64,000 nucleotides of DNA. Origin: CAZSHG01 sp964459995. Lineage in GTDB: Bacteria > UBP14 > UBA6098. The position numbers and the translations under genes are program-made. Under the pieces are notes generated by a model that saw nothing but the letters and a program-made list of their open reading frames with translations, made no database searches and was not told the origin of the DNA. Each line of letters begins with the position of its first letter. The first letter of the stretch is position 1. Positions 8,192 through 15,783 of the stretch are shown here, piece by piece. The stretch covers positions 62,001 through 126,000 of the forward strand of contig CAYWOR010000007.1 of the NCBI GenBank assembly GCA_964459995.1, read 5' to 3'.

Positions 8192-9172
8192 TTAGTCGCC
8201 GTAATAGCCACCCTGCGAGTGATCGCCGAGGATCATCTTTCCGAATTTGCCACGATAGGATGATTTATCGCCTAGAATGCTTGCTTTTAGGAAACCGCGT
8301 TTAATTTCGGCACCGTTTCCGATAATCGAATCACTAATAATCGAATCGGAGATGACGACACAGTCGCCAATCGAGACATAGGGGCCTATGATACAACGCT
8401 CGATAACGCAACCTTTGCCGATATAAACCGGCGGAATTAGGACAGCATTCTCGAACTCCTGCGCAGGCACCTCGTGATCGAGCAGGTGTCGGTTTGTTTC
8501 GATTAGAGTCTCGACAGTGCCGCAATCGAACCATCCGCGAATCTCTTCGGGGAAAAAAACCGCGCCATTTTCGACCATAAGCTGAAGCGCATCTGTGAGC
8601 TGGATTTCTCCGCATGTTTTTTTGTCGGTCTTAATTATCTCAAGAAGCGCTGATTTTAGAGCTTCTGAGGAGGTGCAAAAATATGGCCCGGTTATCGCGA
8701 GGTTGCTTTTCGGGAATTCGGGTTTTTCCTGAAGACTGATTATTCTGCCATCTGCAACCTCGACAACGCCAAAGCGGCTCGGATTTTCCACATATCGCAC
8801 GCCGATGCAATTCTCGTTCGAAGCGATTATTTTTTCGAGTCCCATCTCTATTATAGTATCGCCCAAAGCGATGAGAACCGGCTCGTTTTCAACAAAATCC
8901 AGCCCTATAGAAACAGCATAACCAAGCCCGAGAAGCTCTTCCTGTTTGACAAAATGAAGGGGAATATCATAGCGCTTTTCGACATATTCGCGGATTTTAT
9001 CGCCTTTGTAGCCAATAACAAGAATCAACTCATCGATTCCGTCGCGAATCAGGGCGTCGATTATATGTGCGAGTATCGGTTTGCCGGCAACATGGAGAAG
9101 GGGTTTTGGGACTGTCGAAGTGAAGGGCTTAAGCCGGGTTCCTGTTCCGGCGACCGGAATTATTGCTTTCAT
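8192..9172 (-). CDS. Sugar-phosphate nucleotidyltransferase with beta-helix tail
   Basis: This 326-residue protein starts MKAIIPVAGTGTRLKPFT, the nucleotide-binding signature of glucose-1-phosphate thymidylyl/uridylyltransferases. VPKPLLHVAGKPI follows. The last 90 or so residues (VYIGKGCVIERCIIGPYVSIGD and onward) form hexapeptide repeats typical of a left-handed beta-helix. The enzyme should transfer a nucleotide to a sugar-1-phosphate to make an activated sugar for polysaccharide or lipopolysaccharide. The exact NTP and sugar are not decided by sequence. The start lies six bases downstream of the PGI/PMI stop, which links hexose phosphate isomerisation to sugar activation in one operon. 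Confidence 0.85.
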   Translation of the reverse strand: MKAIIPVAGTGTRLKPFTSTVPKPLLHVAGKPILAHIIDALIRDGIDELILVIGYKGDKIREYVEKRYDIPLHFVKQEELLGLGYAVSIGLDFVENEPVLIALGDTIIEMGLEKIIASNENCIGVRYVENPSRFGVVEVADGRIISLQEKPEFPKSNLAITGPYFCTSSEALKSALLEIIKTDKKTCGEIQLTDALQLMVENGAVFFPEEIRGWFDCGTVETLIETNRHLLDHEVPAQEFENAVLIPPVYIGKGCVIERCIIGPYVSIGDCVVISDSIISDSIIGNGAEIKRGFLKASILGDKSSYRGKFGKMILGDHSQGGYYGD

Positions 9173-9178
9173 CTCTGC

Positions 9179-10240
9179 CTATCTTCCAGAAAGTTCGGAT
9201 TTGAGGCGGTCGATAATCTTCACCGGAAGTGGATCGACCTCGTTAAGAATCGCGAGATAATAGCTCGCCCAATCGCCAAGTTGGATTAGGGAGAACATCC
9301 TCGCCAACAGTGACTCCCCCACCGATTCGATAATAATCGATTCGACGCCGAGTTCGTCCATAACCTCGGCCATGAAATCCATTCTGAAATCGACGCGCTT
9401 GTGGGTTTCTGCGTCTTTCAGCCAAATCGCAATAAGCACATCCTTAAGATAATCGACCCTATTCCATCCGACGAGTTCATTGTGGTTGTTCTCGGGAAGA
9501 AGAGCGCTATAGGCTAACTGCTTCGAGTTTTCGTTAATCTGGCCGCGAAAACGGACTGCGACCGAATCGAAATGGAAGCTGTCCGAATAAACCAACGGAA
9601 GTTTTTTGAAAAGTGCGAAAGCAAGGGCTTTTGCGGTGTTTTCGGAAGTCGGTGAGGTTAGATCAAACTCCTGAATGCCTATCTGCAAAGAATTATAGGT
9701 TTCCTCGATTTCTGCGGATTGGTCGGGGATTAGGCCGAGTTCTTCGAATAGGGTAAGCATCGGCGAGAAACTGTATCCCAGCGCGGCTCGGGGTGGTAAA
9801 CCGCCGGGTATCATTATTATAGGTAAGTTTTCGGCTTCGGCGATTTTGGCGATTTTCCCACCTGTTGTGATGACTATCCGTTGCGCGCGACGGTTGCCGG
9901 CTTCGGCGAAGGATTCGAGGGTTTCTTCGGTGTTTCCGGAGTAGCTCGAACCTATGACGAGCGAATCTTCGTTAACGAAGGCGGGTAAGGTGTAATCCCG
10001 GTTGATGATCATCGGAACGTGAAGAATGTCTATCGCGTAGGATTTGACGAGGTCTCCGCCAATTGCGCTCCCCCCCATTCCGCAAACGATAATGTTCTTT
10101 ACGCGGTCGATGTCGATTGAGTCGAGGAAAATTCCGCGTGCAAGTTCGCGCCCTGTAATAATTTGTTCGGGAAATTCGCGCAGGTGGCCGACCATGCCGT
10201 TCGGGTCTAATTCTTTTATTTTCAATTCATTATCGAGCAT
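9179..10240 (-). CDS. Bifunctional phosphoglucose/phosphomannose isomerase
   Basis: This 353-residue SIS-fold enzyme belongs to the PGI/PMI family, which interconverts fructose-6-phosphate with glucose-6-phosphate and mannose-6-phosphate. Diagnostic segments are IIVCGMGGSAIGGD (phosphosugar binding), SYSGNTEETL (SIS motif) and PRAALGYSF. The length suits this family and is much shorter than classical Pgi (about 550 residues). It may therefore serve as the glycolytic isomerase feeding the pfk-gap-pgk-tpiA operon at 45-50 kb, since no classical pgi is in view. It is the first gene of its operon, behind a promoter at 10275-10303. Confidence 0.85.
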   Translation of the reverse strand: MLDNELKIKELDPNGMVGHLREFPEQIITGRELARGIFLDSIDIDRVKNIIVCGMGGSAIGGDLVKSYAIDILHVPMIINRDYTLPAFVNEDSLVIGSSYSGNTEETLESFAEAGNRRAQRIVITTGGKIAKIAEAENLPIIMIPGGLPPRAALGYSFSPMLTLFEELGLIPDQSAEIEETYNSLQIGIQEFDLTSPTSENTAKALAFALFKKLPLVYSDSFHFDSVAVRFRGQINENSKQLAYSALLPENNHNELVGWNRVDYLKDVLIAIWLKDAETHKRVDFRMDFMAEVMDELGVESIIIESVGESLLARMFSLIQLGDWASYYLAILNEVDPLPVKIIDRLKSELSGR

Positions 10241-10274
10241 TCTTTCTCCAGTGTTTTAAGAAAATCGAATGATT

Positions 10275-10303
10275 AATATACATGTCCGAAACGTTCCAGT
10301 CAA
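10275..10303 (-). promoter_or_regulatory. Promoter of the PGI/PMI-metK operon
   Basis: On the minus strand TTGACT (10298-10303) and TATATT (10275-10280) are spaced by 17 bases, about 35 bases upstream of the start codon at 10240. Confidence 0.55.
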
Positions 10304-10331
10304 ATATTTTTCATTTTTTTCGAGAAAAGAC

Positions 10332-10360
10332 TTGACATCGGGGTTGCGCACATATATTTT
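10332..10360 (+). promoter_or_regulatory. Promoter of the tRNA-Ala/fabG transcript
   Basis: TTGACA at 10332-10337, a 17-base spacer and TATTTT at 10355-10360 precede tRNA-Ala by about 85 bases. It is divergent from the PGI/PMI promoter. The remaining bases up to 10446 hold no gene I can see. Confidence 0.65.
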
Positions 10361-10446
10361 CACTCAGTTTTGAAGTCCGAATACGCGCTAAGATACGCGA
10401 AACGGGCTGAGGACAGGCTGTTTGAAGTAATTAAGAATTTGAAACT

Positions 10447-10522
10447 GGGGCCGTAGCTCAGTTGGGAGAGCGCCAGAATCGCACTCTGGAGGCCGTGGGT
10501 TCGACTCCCATCGGCTCCACCA
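10447..10522 (+). tRNA. tRNA-Ala, anticodon CGC
   Basis: A complete 76-base cloverleaf can be folded by eye. The acceptor stem GGGGCCG pairs with CGGCTCC and carries the G3.U70 pair that identifies alanine tRNA. The D arm is GCTC/GAGC, the anticodon stem is CCAGA/TCTGG with loop ATCGCAC (anticodon CGC, reading GCG), and the T arm is GTGGG/CCCAT. The terminal CCA is encoded. Its last A is also the first base of an ATG in frame with fabG. Confidence 0.95.
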
Positions 10523-10530
10523 TGATCATT

Positions 10531-11265
10531 ATGAATGCTCTGGACGGAAAAACTGCGATAATAACCGGTGCCGCCCGTGGAATCGGAAAAGCCATCGCGA
10601 GGCTTTTCAAAAACGAGGGCGCAAATCTCCTCCTTGTCGATCTCGACGAGGCCGAGCTGAAAAAAACCGCGCAGGAATTGGGTGCTGAGGCTTTTGTGGC
10701 GGATGTATCCGACAGCGAAAGCGCAGAAAAGGCCGTCGGAACAGCTATCGATAAATTTGGTTCTTTACACATTTTGGTCAACAACGCAGGAATCACACGC
10801 GATGCACTTGCGCTTCGAATGAAACCCGAAGATTTCGAGCTTGTGCTGAAGGTAAACCTGACCGGCGCTTTTCTTATGACGAAGGCCGCTGTGAGGGTGA
10901 TGATGAAATCCCGTTACGGCAAGATAGTGAACATGGCAAGCGTGGTCGGAGTAAAAGGCAACGCAGGTCAGGCGAACTATGCGGCATCTAAGGGCGGGTT
11001 AATCTCGATGACAAAGACCTTCGCAAAAGAGTTCGGAAATCGCGGAATTCGAGTGAATGCAGTCGCGCCGGGTCTTATCGAGACAGAAATGACCGTTAAT
11101 CTTCCCGAGGGAGCTTTGGAAGTTTTCAGGGATAAGATTGCACTCGATAGAGCCGCCGGAAAACCTGAAGATGTCGCAAAAGCAACGCTCTTTTTGGCTT
11201 CCGAGGATTCCGATTACATCACCGGCGTCGTTTTGCCGGTTGATGGTGGAATGTTGATCGCATAG
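10531..11265 (+). CDS. fabG: 3-oxoacyl-[acyl-carrier-protein] reductase
   Basis: FabG reduces 3-oxoacyl-ACP with NADPH in fatty-acid elongation. The 244-residue SDR protein has TGAARGIGKAIA (Rossmann glycine motif), NNAGIT, an active-site Ser in the NMASVVG segment and YAASKGG (catalytic Tyr and Lys). It ends DGGMLIA, as FabG proteins do. I start at ATG 10531 (MNALDGK). ATG 10522 is three codons upstream and overlaps the tRNA CCA end. Neither has a Shine-Dalgarno sequence, because tRNA-Ala ends just before. After tRNA 3' processing the mRNA would have at most an eight-base leader. Substrate assignment within the SDR family rests on similarity only. Confidence 0.88.
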   Translation: MNALDGKTAIITGAARGIGKAIARLFKNEGANLLLVDLDEAELKKTAQELGAEAFVADVSDSESAEKAVGTAIDKFGSLHILVNNAGITRDALALRMKPEDFELVLKVNLTGAFLMTKAAVRVMMKSRYGKIVNMASVVGVKGNAGQANYAASKGGLISMTKTFAKEFGNRGIRVNAVAPGLIETEMTVNLPEGALEVFRDKIALDRAAGKPEDVAKATLFLASEDSDYITGVVLPVDGGMLIA

Positions 11266-11282
11266 CTTAACGCTATTTTCCG

Positions 11283-11396
11283 CGGCAATCGTCGCGAATT
11301 CTGTTGCCGATATTCGTTCCCCAAGCCGAATATCGAAATCCAGGACTTGGGGGGTATCACCGATAAAGGTGCACCCCCGCTTAGTGGGGTTTTTTG
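11283..11396 (+). promoter_or_regulatory. Structured leader with pseudoknot and terminator/antiterminator, upstream of rpsQ
   Basis: Hairpin P1 is a perfect 9-bp stem (11308-11316 with 11327-11335). Its ten-base loop contains CCCCAAG (11319-11325), fully complementary to CTTGGGG at 11346-11352, so an H-type pseudoknot can form. GGGGGT (11350-11355) can pair with ACCCCC (11373-11378), enclosing a CACC/GGTG hairpin. The same ACCCC (11373-11377) can instead pair with GGGGT (11386-11390) followed by six T's, a rho-independent terminator. The pseudoknot and the long stem share bases 11350-11352. The layout therefore looks like an attenuator controlling the ribosomal protein operon. No known leader family is recognised. 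Confidence 0.6.
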
Positions 11397-11438
11397 TTTA
11401 TTTTGTGTTGTATGAAAAAGCTCATGGAGGCTTTAACT

Positions 11439-11702
11439 ATGAGAGAAAAGAAGAAGACTCGCGAGGGAGTGGTCGTTTCCAACGCGATGGACAAAACGGT
11501 AAAGGTGGAAGTCATATACAAGCACCTCCATCCTCTTTACGGCAAGGTCGTGAAGAGCCGTCACAAGCTCATGGCGCACGACGAGAAGAACGAGTGCCTC
11601 GTGGGCGATTTCGTCCGTGTCGTTGAATCCCGTCCCCTATCGAGAACCAAGCGTTGGCGCGTCCTGCAGATAATCGAACGTCCCGAGGCGGCGGAGGTAT
11701 AA
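11439..11702 (+). CDS. rpsQ: 30S ribosomal protein S17
   Basis: This 87-residue protein starts at ATG 11439, behind GGAGG at 11426-11430. Upstream in-frame codons extend back into the terminator and are not credible starts. The core MDKTVKVEVIYKHLHPLYGKVV and a KxHDEKNECLVGDFVRVVESRPLS segment are typical S17 and bind 16S rRNA as a primary assembly protein. It is the first gene of this ribosomal operon. The usual upstream genes (rpmC, rplP, rpsC and so on) are not here. Confidence 0.95.
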   Translation: MREKKKTREGVVVSNAMDKTVKVEVIYKHLHPLYGKVVKSRHKLMAHDEKNECLVGDFVRVVESRPLSRTKRWRVLQIIERPEAAEV

Positions 11703-11703
11703 A

Positions 11704-12072
11704 ATGATTCAGCGTGAGACTATACTCAATGTTGCGGATAACTCCGGAGCCAAGCGCGTTCAGGTCATCGGAATGACTCACGGAACGAAGCATAATACCG
11801 CCCATATCGGCGATGTTGTCGTTATCACGGTAAAAGAGGCTATCCCCGGCGCGGCTGTCAAAAAGGGCGATATCGCACAGGCGGTCATCGTTCGGACGAA
11901 AAAGCCGCATCGCCGTCCAGATGGCACCTACATTCGTTTCGACGACAACGCGGCGGTTCTAATCGATGCTAATTTGGAGCCGAAAGGAACCCGTGTATTT
12001 GGACCGGTCGCAAGGGAACTTCGCGAACTCGATTTCATGAAGATCGTATCGCTGGCCCCCGAGGTCCTTTAA
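11704..12072 (+). CDS. rplN: 50S ribosomal protein L14
   Basis: This 122-residue protein has the L14 signature: MIQRETILNVADNSGAKRVQVIG at the start, FDDNAAVLID in the middle and GTRVFGPVARELRE near the end. L14 lies at the subunit interface next to L19. The ATG follows the rpsQ stop by one base, with the ribosome-binding site GGAGG inside rpsQ. That implies coupled synthesis of S17 and L14. Confidence 0.97.
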   Translation: MIQRETILNVADNSGAKRVQVIGMTHGTKHNTAHIGDVVVITVKEAIPGAAVKKGDIAQAVIVRTKKPHRRPDGTYIRFDDNAAVLIDANLEPKGTRVFGPVARELRELDFMKIVSLAPEVL

Positions 12073-12081
12073 GGAGATATT

Positions 12082-12420
12082 ATGAGAGAGAACCAACCAC
12101 CAGCGGTGAGAATCAGAAAGAACGACATTGTCCGTGTCGTAGCGGGTAATTCGCGCGGCTCGAAGGGCAAAGTGCTCAAGGTTTTCCCGCGTAGCAGACG
12201 AGTCATCGTTGAAGGTGTGAACTTCATAAAAAGGCATACCAAACCGCGCAGTCAGACGGATCAGGGCGGAATTCAGGAACGTGAGGCCCCTATTCACATC
12301 TCGAATGTGAAGCTTATTTGTCCGAAATGCGGGGCTGAAACGCGCCTTGGAATGCACGCCGCCGATGACGGAAGCAAAGTCCGTGTATGTAAAAAATGCC
12401 TGGAGATGGTAGACGTCTAA
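12082..12420 (+). CDS. rplX: 50S ribosomal protein L24
   Basis: This 112-residue protein has the KOW motif (DIVRVVAGNSRGSKGKVLKV) and the following VIVEGVNFIKRHTKP segment of L24, an early 23S assembly protein. The C-terminal part has a CPKCG...CKKC pair of Cys motifs (residues about 77-108) that could bind zinc, as in the bacterial L24 forms that keep these cysteines. It has a standard position after rplN, with AAGGAG upstream. Confidence 0.96.
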   Translation: MRENQPPAVRIRKNDIVRVVAGNSRGSKGKVLKVFPRSRRVIVEGVNFIKRHTKPRSQTDQGGIQEREAPIHISNVKLICPKCGAETRLGMHAADDGSKVRVCKKCLEMVDV

Positions 12421-12439
12421 TCGACGCGAGGAGTGAATT

Positions 12440-12985
12440 ATGGCATCAAGATATGTTGATATTTACAAAAACGATGTGATTCCGAAGCTTCAGGAGCGTT
12501 TTAATTACGATAATGTTAACCGCATTCCCCGGCTTAAGAAAATCGTCGTCAATGTAGGCGTAGGGGCGGCATCGCGTAATGCGAAGCTTCTTGAAAACGC
12601 CACAGAGGAGCTTACGACAATCACCGGCCAGAAGCCAAAAAACTGCAAGGCCCGTAAGAGTGTCGCGAACTTCAACCTGAGGAAGGGAATGTCCATCGGT
12701 TCGTCGGTTACGCTTCGTAGCGACCGAATGCTCGATTTTCTCGATCGGTTCATCAATATCGCCGTTCCGAGAATACGCGATTTCCGTGGTCTAAACCCAA
12801 ATTCTTTCGATGGGCGCGGTAATTACACGATGGGTATTACCGAACAGATAATTTTCCCCGAGATCGAGTATGATAAGATCGTACAGATCAGGGGACTTAA
12901 TATAACTTTCGTAACTTCCGCCGAGACCGACGAGGAGGCTTTCGAGCTACTTTCGGCCTTCGGTTTTCCCTTTAAGAGAACTTAA
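12440..12985 (+). CDS. rplE: 50S ribosomal protein L5
   Basis: This is a full-length 181-residue L5, which binds 5S rRNA in the central protuberance. The recognisable stretches are IPRLKKIVVNVGVG, TGQKPKNCKARKSVANFNLRKGM, RIRDFRGL followed by FDGRGNYTMGITEQIIFPEI, and the C-terminal NITFVTSAETDEEAFELL. It has the canonical position between L24 and S14. Confidence 0.97.
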   Translation: MASRYVDIYKNDVIPKLQERFNYDNVNRIPRLKKIVVNVGVGAASRNAKLLENATEELTTITGQKPKNCKARKSVANFNLRKGMSIGSSVTLRSDRMLDFLDRFINIAVPRIRDFRGLNPNSFDGRGNYTMGITEQIIFPEIEYDKIVQIRGLNITFVTSAETDEEAFELLSAFGFPFKRT

Positions 12986-13003
12986 ACCGTTTGAGGTGAA
13001 TTT

Positions 13004-13189
13004 ATGGCGAGAAAGAGCTTAATCGCCAAGGCTAAACGACAACCGAAATTCAAGGTTAGAGGCTACAATCGTTGCCAACGTTGCGGACGTCCGCGTGGTT
13101 ATTATCGCGATTTTGGCCTTTGCAGAATATGCTTCAGGGAATTGGCAGTAACAGGCCAGATCCCGGGAGTTCGTAAGGCCAGCTGGTAA
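13004..13189 (+). CDS. rpsZ: 30S ribosomal protein S14, zinc-binding (type Z)
   Basis: This is a short 61-residue S14 with the C+ zinc ribbon CQRCGRP...CRICFRE (two CxxC motifs). It ends in the invariant GQIPGVRKASW. The type Z form depends on zinc. No zinc-independent long paralogue is in the window. Confidence 0.97.
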   Translation: MARKSLIAKAKRQPKFKVRGYNRCQRCGRPRGYYRDFGLCRICFRELAVTGQIPGVRKASW

Positions 13190-13208
13190 AATCGGGAGGT
13201 TATTGATT

Positions 13209-13604
13209 ATGATGACTGATCCTATAGCCGATATGCTGACACGCATCCGTAACGGCGTTATGGCTAACAAAAAGAATGTTTCGATGCCGTCGAGTAAGAT
13301 GCGTCATAATTTAGCGCGAATTTTGACCGAGGAAAAGTTTATCCGCGGTTACAAGATTGTCCCATCGGGCGGCCCAAGTCCCACGTTGAAGGTCTATTTG
13401 AACTATGACGAGGGCGAGCCGGTTCTAAGAGGCATCGAGCGCGTATCGAAACCCGGGCGTAGAGTCTATGCCCAATTGGATAAACTGCCAAGAGTCCGCG
13501 GCGGTCTCGGTGTGGCGATCCTCTCGACCTCCAAGGGGGTTCTGACGGACCGTCAGGCTAAGATGCTGGGTGTTGGTGGCGAAGTCCTCTGCTACGTTTG
13601 GTAA
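13209..13604 (+). CDS. rpsH: 30S ribosomal protein S8
   Basis: This is a 131-residue S8, a primary 16S rRNA binder. It has DPIADMLTRIRNG at the N-terminus, PSSKMRHNLARIL, and GGLGVAILSTSKGVLTDRQA with a GGEVLCYVW end. Two adjacent ATGs (13209 and 13212) follow GGGAGG at 13194-13199. I use the first, which has nine bases of spacing. A TTG at 13203 is too close to the ribosome-binding site. Confidence 0.96.
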   Translation: MMTDPIADMLTRIRNGVMANKKNVSMPSSKMRHNLARILTEEKFIRGYKIVPSGGPSPTLKVYLNYDEGEPVLRGIERVSKPGRRVYAQLDKLPRVRGGLGVAILSTSKGVLTDRQAKMLGVGGEVLCYVW

Positions 13605-13613
13605 GGAGCTGAA

Positions 13614-14201
13614 ATGAGCCGAATTGGATACTACCCATTAACAGTCCCCCCGGGCGTGAAAGTGGAATACAAAAACCACGTCGTTAGCGTATCCGGTCCT
13701 AAGGGGAGTTTGTCTTGTGAATTGGGCGCGGAGGTTGGTTTTCAGGATAATGAAAACGGCACCATCACAATTACGCGAGTCAACGACCTCAAGAAATCTC
13801 GCCAGATGCACGGTCTTTACCGCTCGATGGTCAACAACATGCTAATTGGCGTTAGCCAAGGTTTTGTGAAGGACCTCGAGATAATCGGCACCGGATATAA
13901 AGTGGAGCAGTTCGGGCGTGGTATTATTGTCGCTCTCGGATATAGCCACCAGATTTTCTTCAGCCCTCCGGAAGGCATCACAGTAACATGCGATATGCCC
14001 AAAAGGAAGACCCAGGCCGACGGGACGCCAAACCAAATTCTCGCAGGCTCCATCAAGGTCGAAGGTGCTGATAAACAGTTAGTGGGGCAGGTTGCCGCTA
14101 AGATACGCGGTTTTAAGCGCCCCGATGTTTACAAAAGCAAGGGCATCCGTTACGCCGACGAACGCGTCAGCATTAAAGCCGGTAAAGCCGCTTCTAAATA
14201 G
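13614..14201 (+). CDS. rplF: 50S ribosomal protein L6
   Basis: This is a 195-residue L6 made of two homologous domains. It opens MSRIGYYPLTVPPGVKVE and has VSGPKGSLS, then GVSQGFVKDLEIIGTGYK. Near the end the GxxAAKIRGFKRPDVYKSKGIRYADE segment is the L6 signature. It is slightly longer than the usual 178-184 residues, through an insert around PKRKTQADGTP and a lysine-rich tail. Confidence 0.97.
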   Translation: MSRIGYYPLTVPPGVKVEYKNHVVSVSGPKGSLSCELGAEVGFQDNENGTITITRVNDLKKSRQMHGLYRSMVNNMLIGVSQGFVKDLEIIGTGYKVEQFGRGIIVALGYSHQIFFSPPEGITVTCDMPKRKTQADGTPNQILAGSIKVEGADKQLVGQVAAKIRGFKRPDVYKSKGIRYADERVSIKAGKAASK

Positions 14202-14213
14202 AGGTTATTAACT

Positions 14214-14576
14214 ATGAAGAACAGGAAAGAAATCAGGCGGAACAGGCGGATAATCCGCGTCAGGAAGAAGATTTTCGGGACTTCCGAAAAGCCGAGACTC
14301 TGTGTTTTCCGCAGTTTAAGGCATATCTATGCACAAGCTATCGACGACGATTCCGGCAACACCCTTGCGAGTGTTTCAACGCTCAGTCCGTCTATTTTGG
14401 ACGAGCTTAAGGGTAAGAAAAAGGCCGAAAAGGCGGAGATAGTCGGAACGAAAATAGCCGAAGCGCTTAAGGACAAAGGTATCGAGAGGGTCGTTTTCGA
14501 CCGCCATGGATGTCTTTATCATGGAAGAATAAAGGCTTTGGCAGAGGGAGCCCGTAAGGGCGGACTTCAGTTTTAG
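14214..14576 (+). CDS. rplR: 50S ribosomal protein L18
   Basis: This is a 120-residue L18, a 5S rRNA binder. It has RKKIFGTSEKPRLCVFRSLRHIYAQ, then the characteristic DRHGCLYHGRIKALAEGARKGGLQF terminus. The normal motif begins FDRxGyxYHGR, and it is conserved here. It has the standard position after rplF. Confidence 0.97.
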   Translation: MKNRKEIRRNRRIIRVRKKIFGTSEKPRLCVFRSLRHIYAQAIDDDSGNTLASVSTLSPSILDELKGKKKAEKAEIVGTKIAEALKDKGIERVVFDRHGCLYHGRIKALAEGARKGGLQF

Positions 14577-14584
14577 GAGCATAT

Positions 14585-15121
14585 ATGGAAGCCGAAGAAA
14601 AAAGAAGAGGACGTAGAACCAGAACAGCCAAACCGGTCGAAGAGACGCTCGAAGAACGCGTTATCGCCATCAACCGTGTTTCCAAGGTTGTTAAGGGTGG
14701 AAAGAATATCAGCTTTAACGCACTTGTCGCGGTTGGCGATAAGATGGGCAATGTCGGCATCGGGCTCGGTAAGGCGAATGAGGTGGCGGCGGCAATTCAC
14801 AAAGCCACCGAAGAGGCTCGCAAGACGATGGTTCATATTCCCCTGATCGGCGGAAGGACTATCCCCCACGAGATAATCGGAAGATTCGGTTCGGCGAGAG
14901 TTCTTTTGAAACCCGCATCGCCCGGAACCGGCGTTATCGCCGGCGGAGCCGTCAGGCAGGTATTGGAAGCTCTTGGCGTTCAGGATATTCTTACGAAATC
15001 TCTTGGTTCTAAGACTGCGATCAACGTCGCGAAAGCCACTATGGAAGGTCTCCTCGCTCAGGAGAACATTGAAATGGTTGCCGAGCGCCGCGGTATCTCC
15101 CCCGAAAAACTGAAAAGGTAG
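14585..15121 (+). CDS. rpsE: 30S ribosomal protein S5
   Basis: This is a 178-residue S5, involved in decoding fidelity and mRNA helicase activity. It has a charged N-terminal extension (EEKRRGRRTRTAKPV), then ERVIAINRVSKVVKGGKNISFNALVAVGD (double-stranded RNA-binding domain). GLGKANEVAAAIHKA and ASPGTGVIAGGAVRQVLEALGVQDILTKSLGS follow. The start lies eight bases after rplR. Confidence 0.97.
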   Translation: MEAEEKRRGRRTRTAKPVEETLEERVIAINRVSKVVKGGKNISFNALVAVGDKMGNVGIGLGKANEVAAAIHKATEEARKTMVHIPLIGGRTIPHEIIGRFGSARVLLKPASPGTGVIAGGAVRQVLEALGVQDILTKSLGSKTAINVAKATMEGLLAQENIEMVAERRGISPEKLKR

Positions 15122-15133
15122 TGGAGTATTATC

Positions 15134-15334
15134 ATGGAACGAGTTCGAATAACTCTTATAAAAAGCCCCATCGGATACGAAAAAAGCCAGAAAGAGACCG
15201 TTAAGTCTCTCGGCCTTACGAAAATCCGTCAGACTGTCGAGCATAATGCCACCGACAGCATTATGGGGATGATATTCAAGGTAAAACATCTCGTCAAAGT
15301 CGAGAGAGTAGAAGCATCCGGAGGTGAGTCATAA
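15134..15334 (+). CDS. rpmD: 50S ribosomal protein L30
   Basis: This is a 66-residue L30 with the family pattern RITLIKSPIGYEKSQKETVKSLGLTKIRQTVEHN, followed by an MIFKVKHLVKVE end. The stop overlaps the rplO start (TAATG), so translation is coupled. Confidence 0.95.
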   Translation: MERVRITLIKSPIGYEKSQKETVKSLGLTKIRQTVEHNATDSIMGMIFKVKHLVKVERVEASGGES

Positions 15335-15771
15335 TGAAGCTCGGAGAACTCAGACCGCCGAAAGGCGCAAAGAAAGACCGTAAGCGCGTTGGCAGAGGCG
15401 AATCTTCCGGGCAGGGTAAGACTTCCGGAAAGGGTCATAAAGGTCAGATGGCCAGAAGCGGCGTCAGCAGGCGTTCGTGGATGGAAGGCGGCCAGATGCC
15501 TCTCGCGAGACGTCTTCCGAAAAAAGGGTTTAATCCTCCGCAGAGGACAATCTATCAGGTCGTCAATATTCAGGATTTGAACCGTTTTGAGGACGGTCAG
15601 GAAGTAGATTTCGCTATCCTGATGGAAAATGGACTCATCTCGCGCAAGCTTCCTGTGAAGCTTCTCGCCAATGGCGAACTTCGTGTCAAGGTGAATGTGA
15701 TTGTCAACGCCGCAAGCAAAACTGCTATCGAAAAGGTCGAAGGACTTGGCGGCAAAGTAGAGATCATATAA
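15334..15771 (+). CDS. rplO: 50S ribosomal protein L15
   Basis: This is a 145-residue L15, a late assembly protein. It has the Gly/Lys-rich N-terminal part KRVGRGESSGQGKTSGKGHKGQ...GVSRRSWMEGGQMPLARRLPKKGF. The C-terminal fold is typical of L15 and the chain ends GGKVEII. Confidence 0.97.
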   Translation: MKLGELRPPKGAKKDRKRVGRGESSGQGKTSGKGHKGQMARSGVSRRSWMEGGQMPLARRLPKKGFNPPQRTIYQVVNIQDLNRFEDGQEVDFAILMENGLISRKLPVKLLANGELRVKVNVIVNAASKTAIEKVEGLGGKVEII

Positions 15772-15783
15772 GGCGGTGCCTAA

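Noticed and set aside
14573..15289. Long antisense frames opposite rpsE, rplO and secY (for example 14573-15289 and 15229-16134 on the minus strand)
   Set aside because: They mirror strongly conserved ribosomal genes, have no recognisable domain and no ribosome-binding site, and are explained by codon bias of the real genes.
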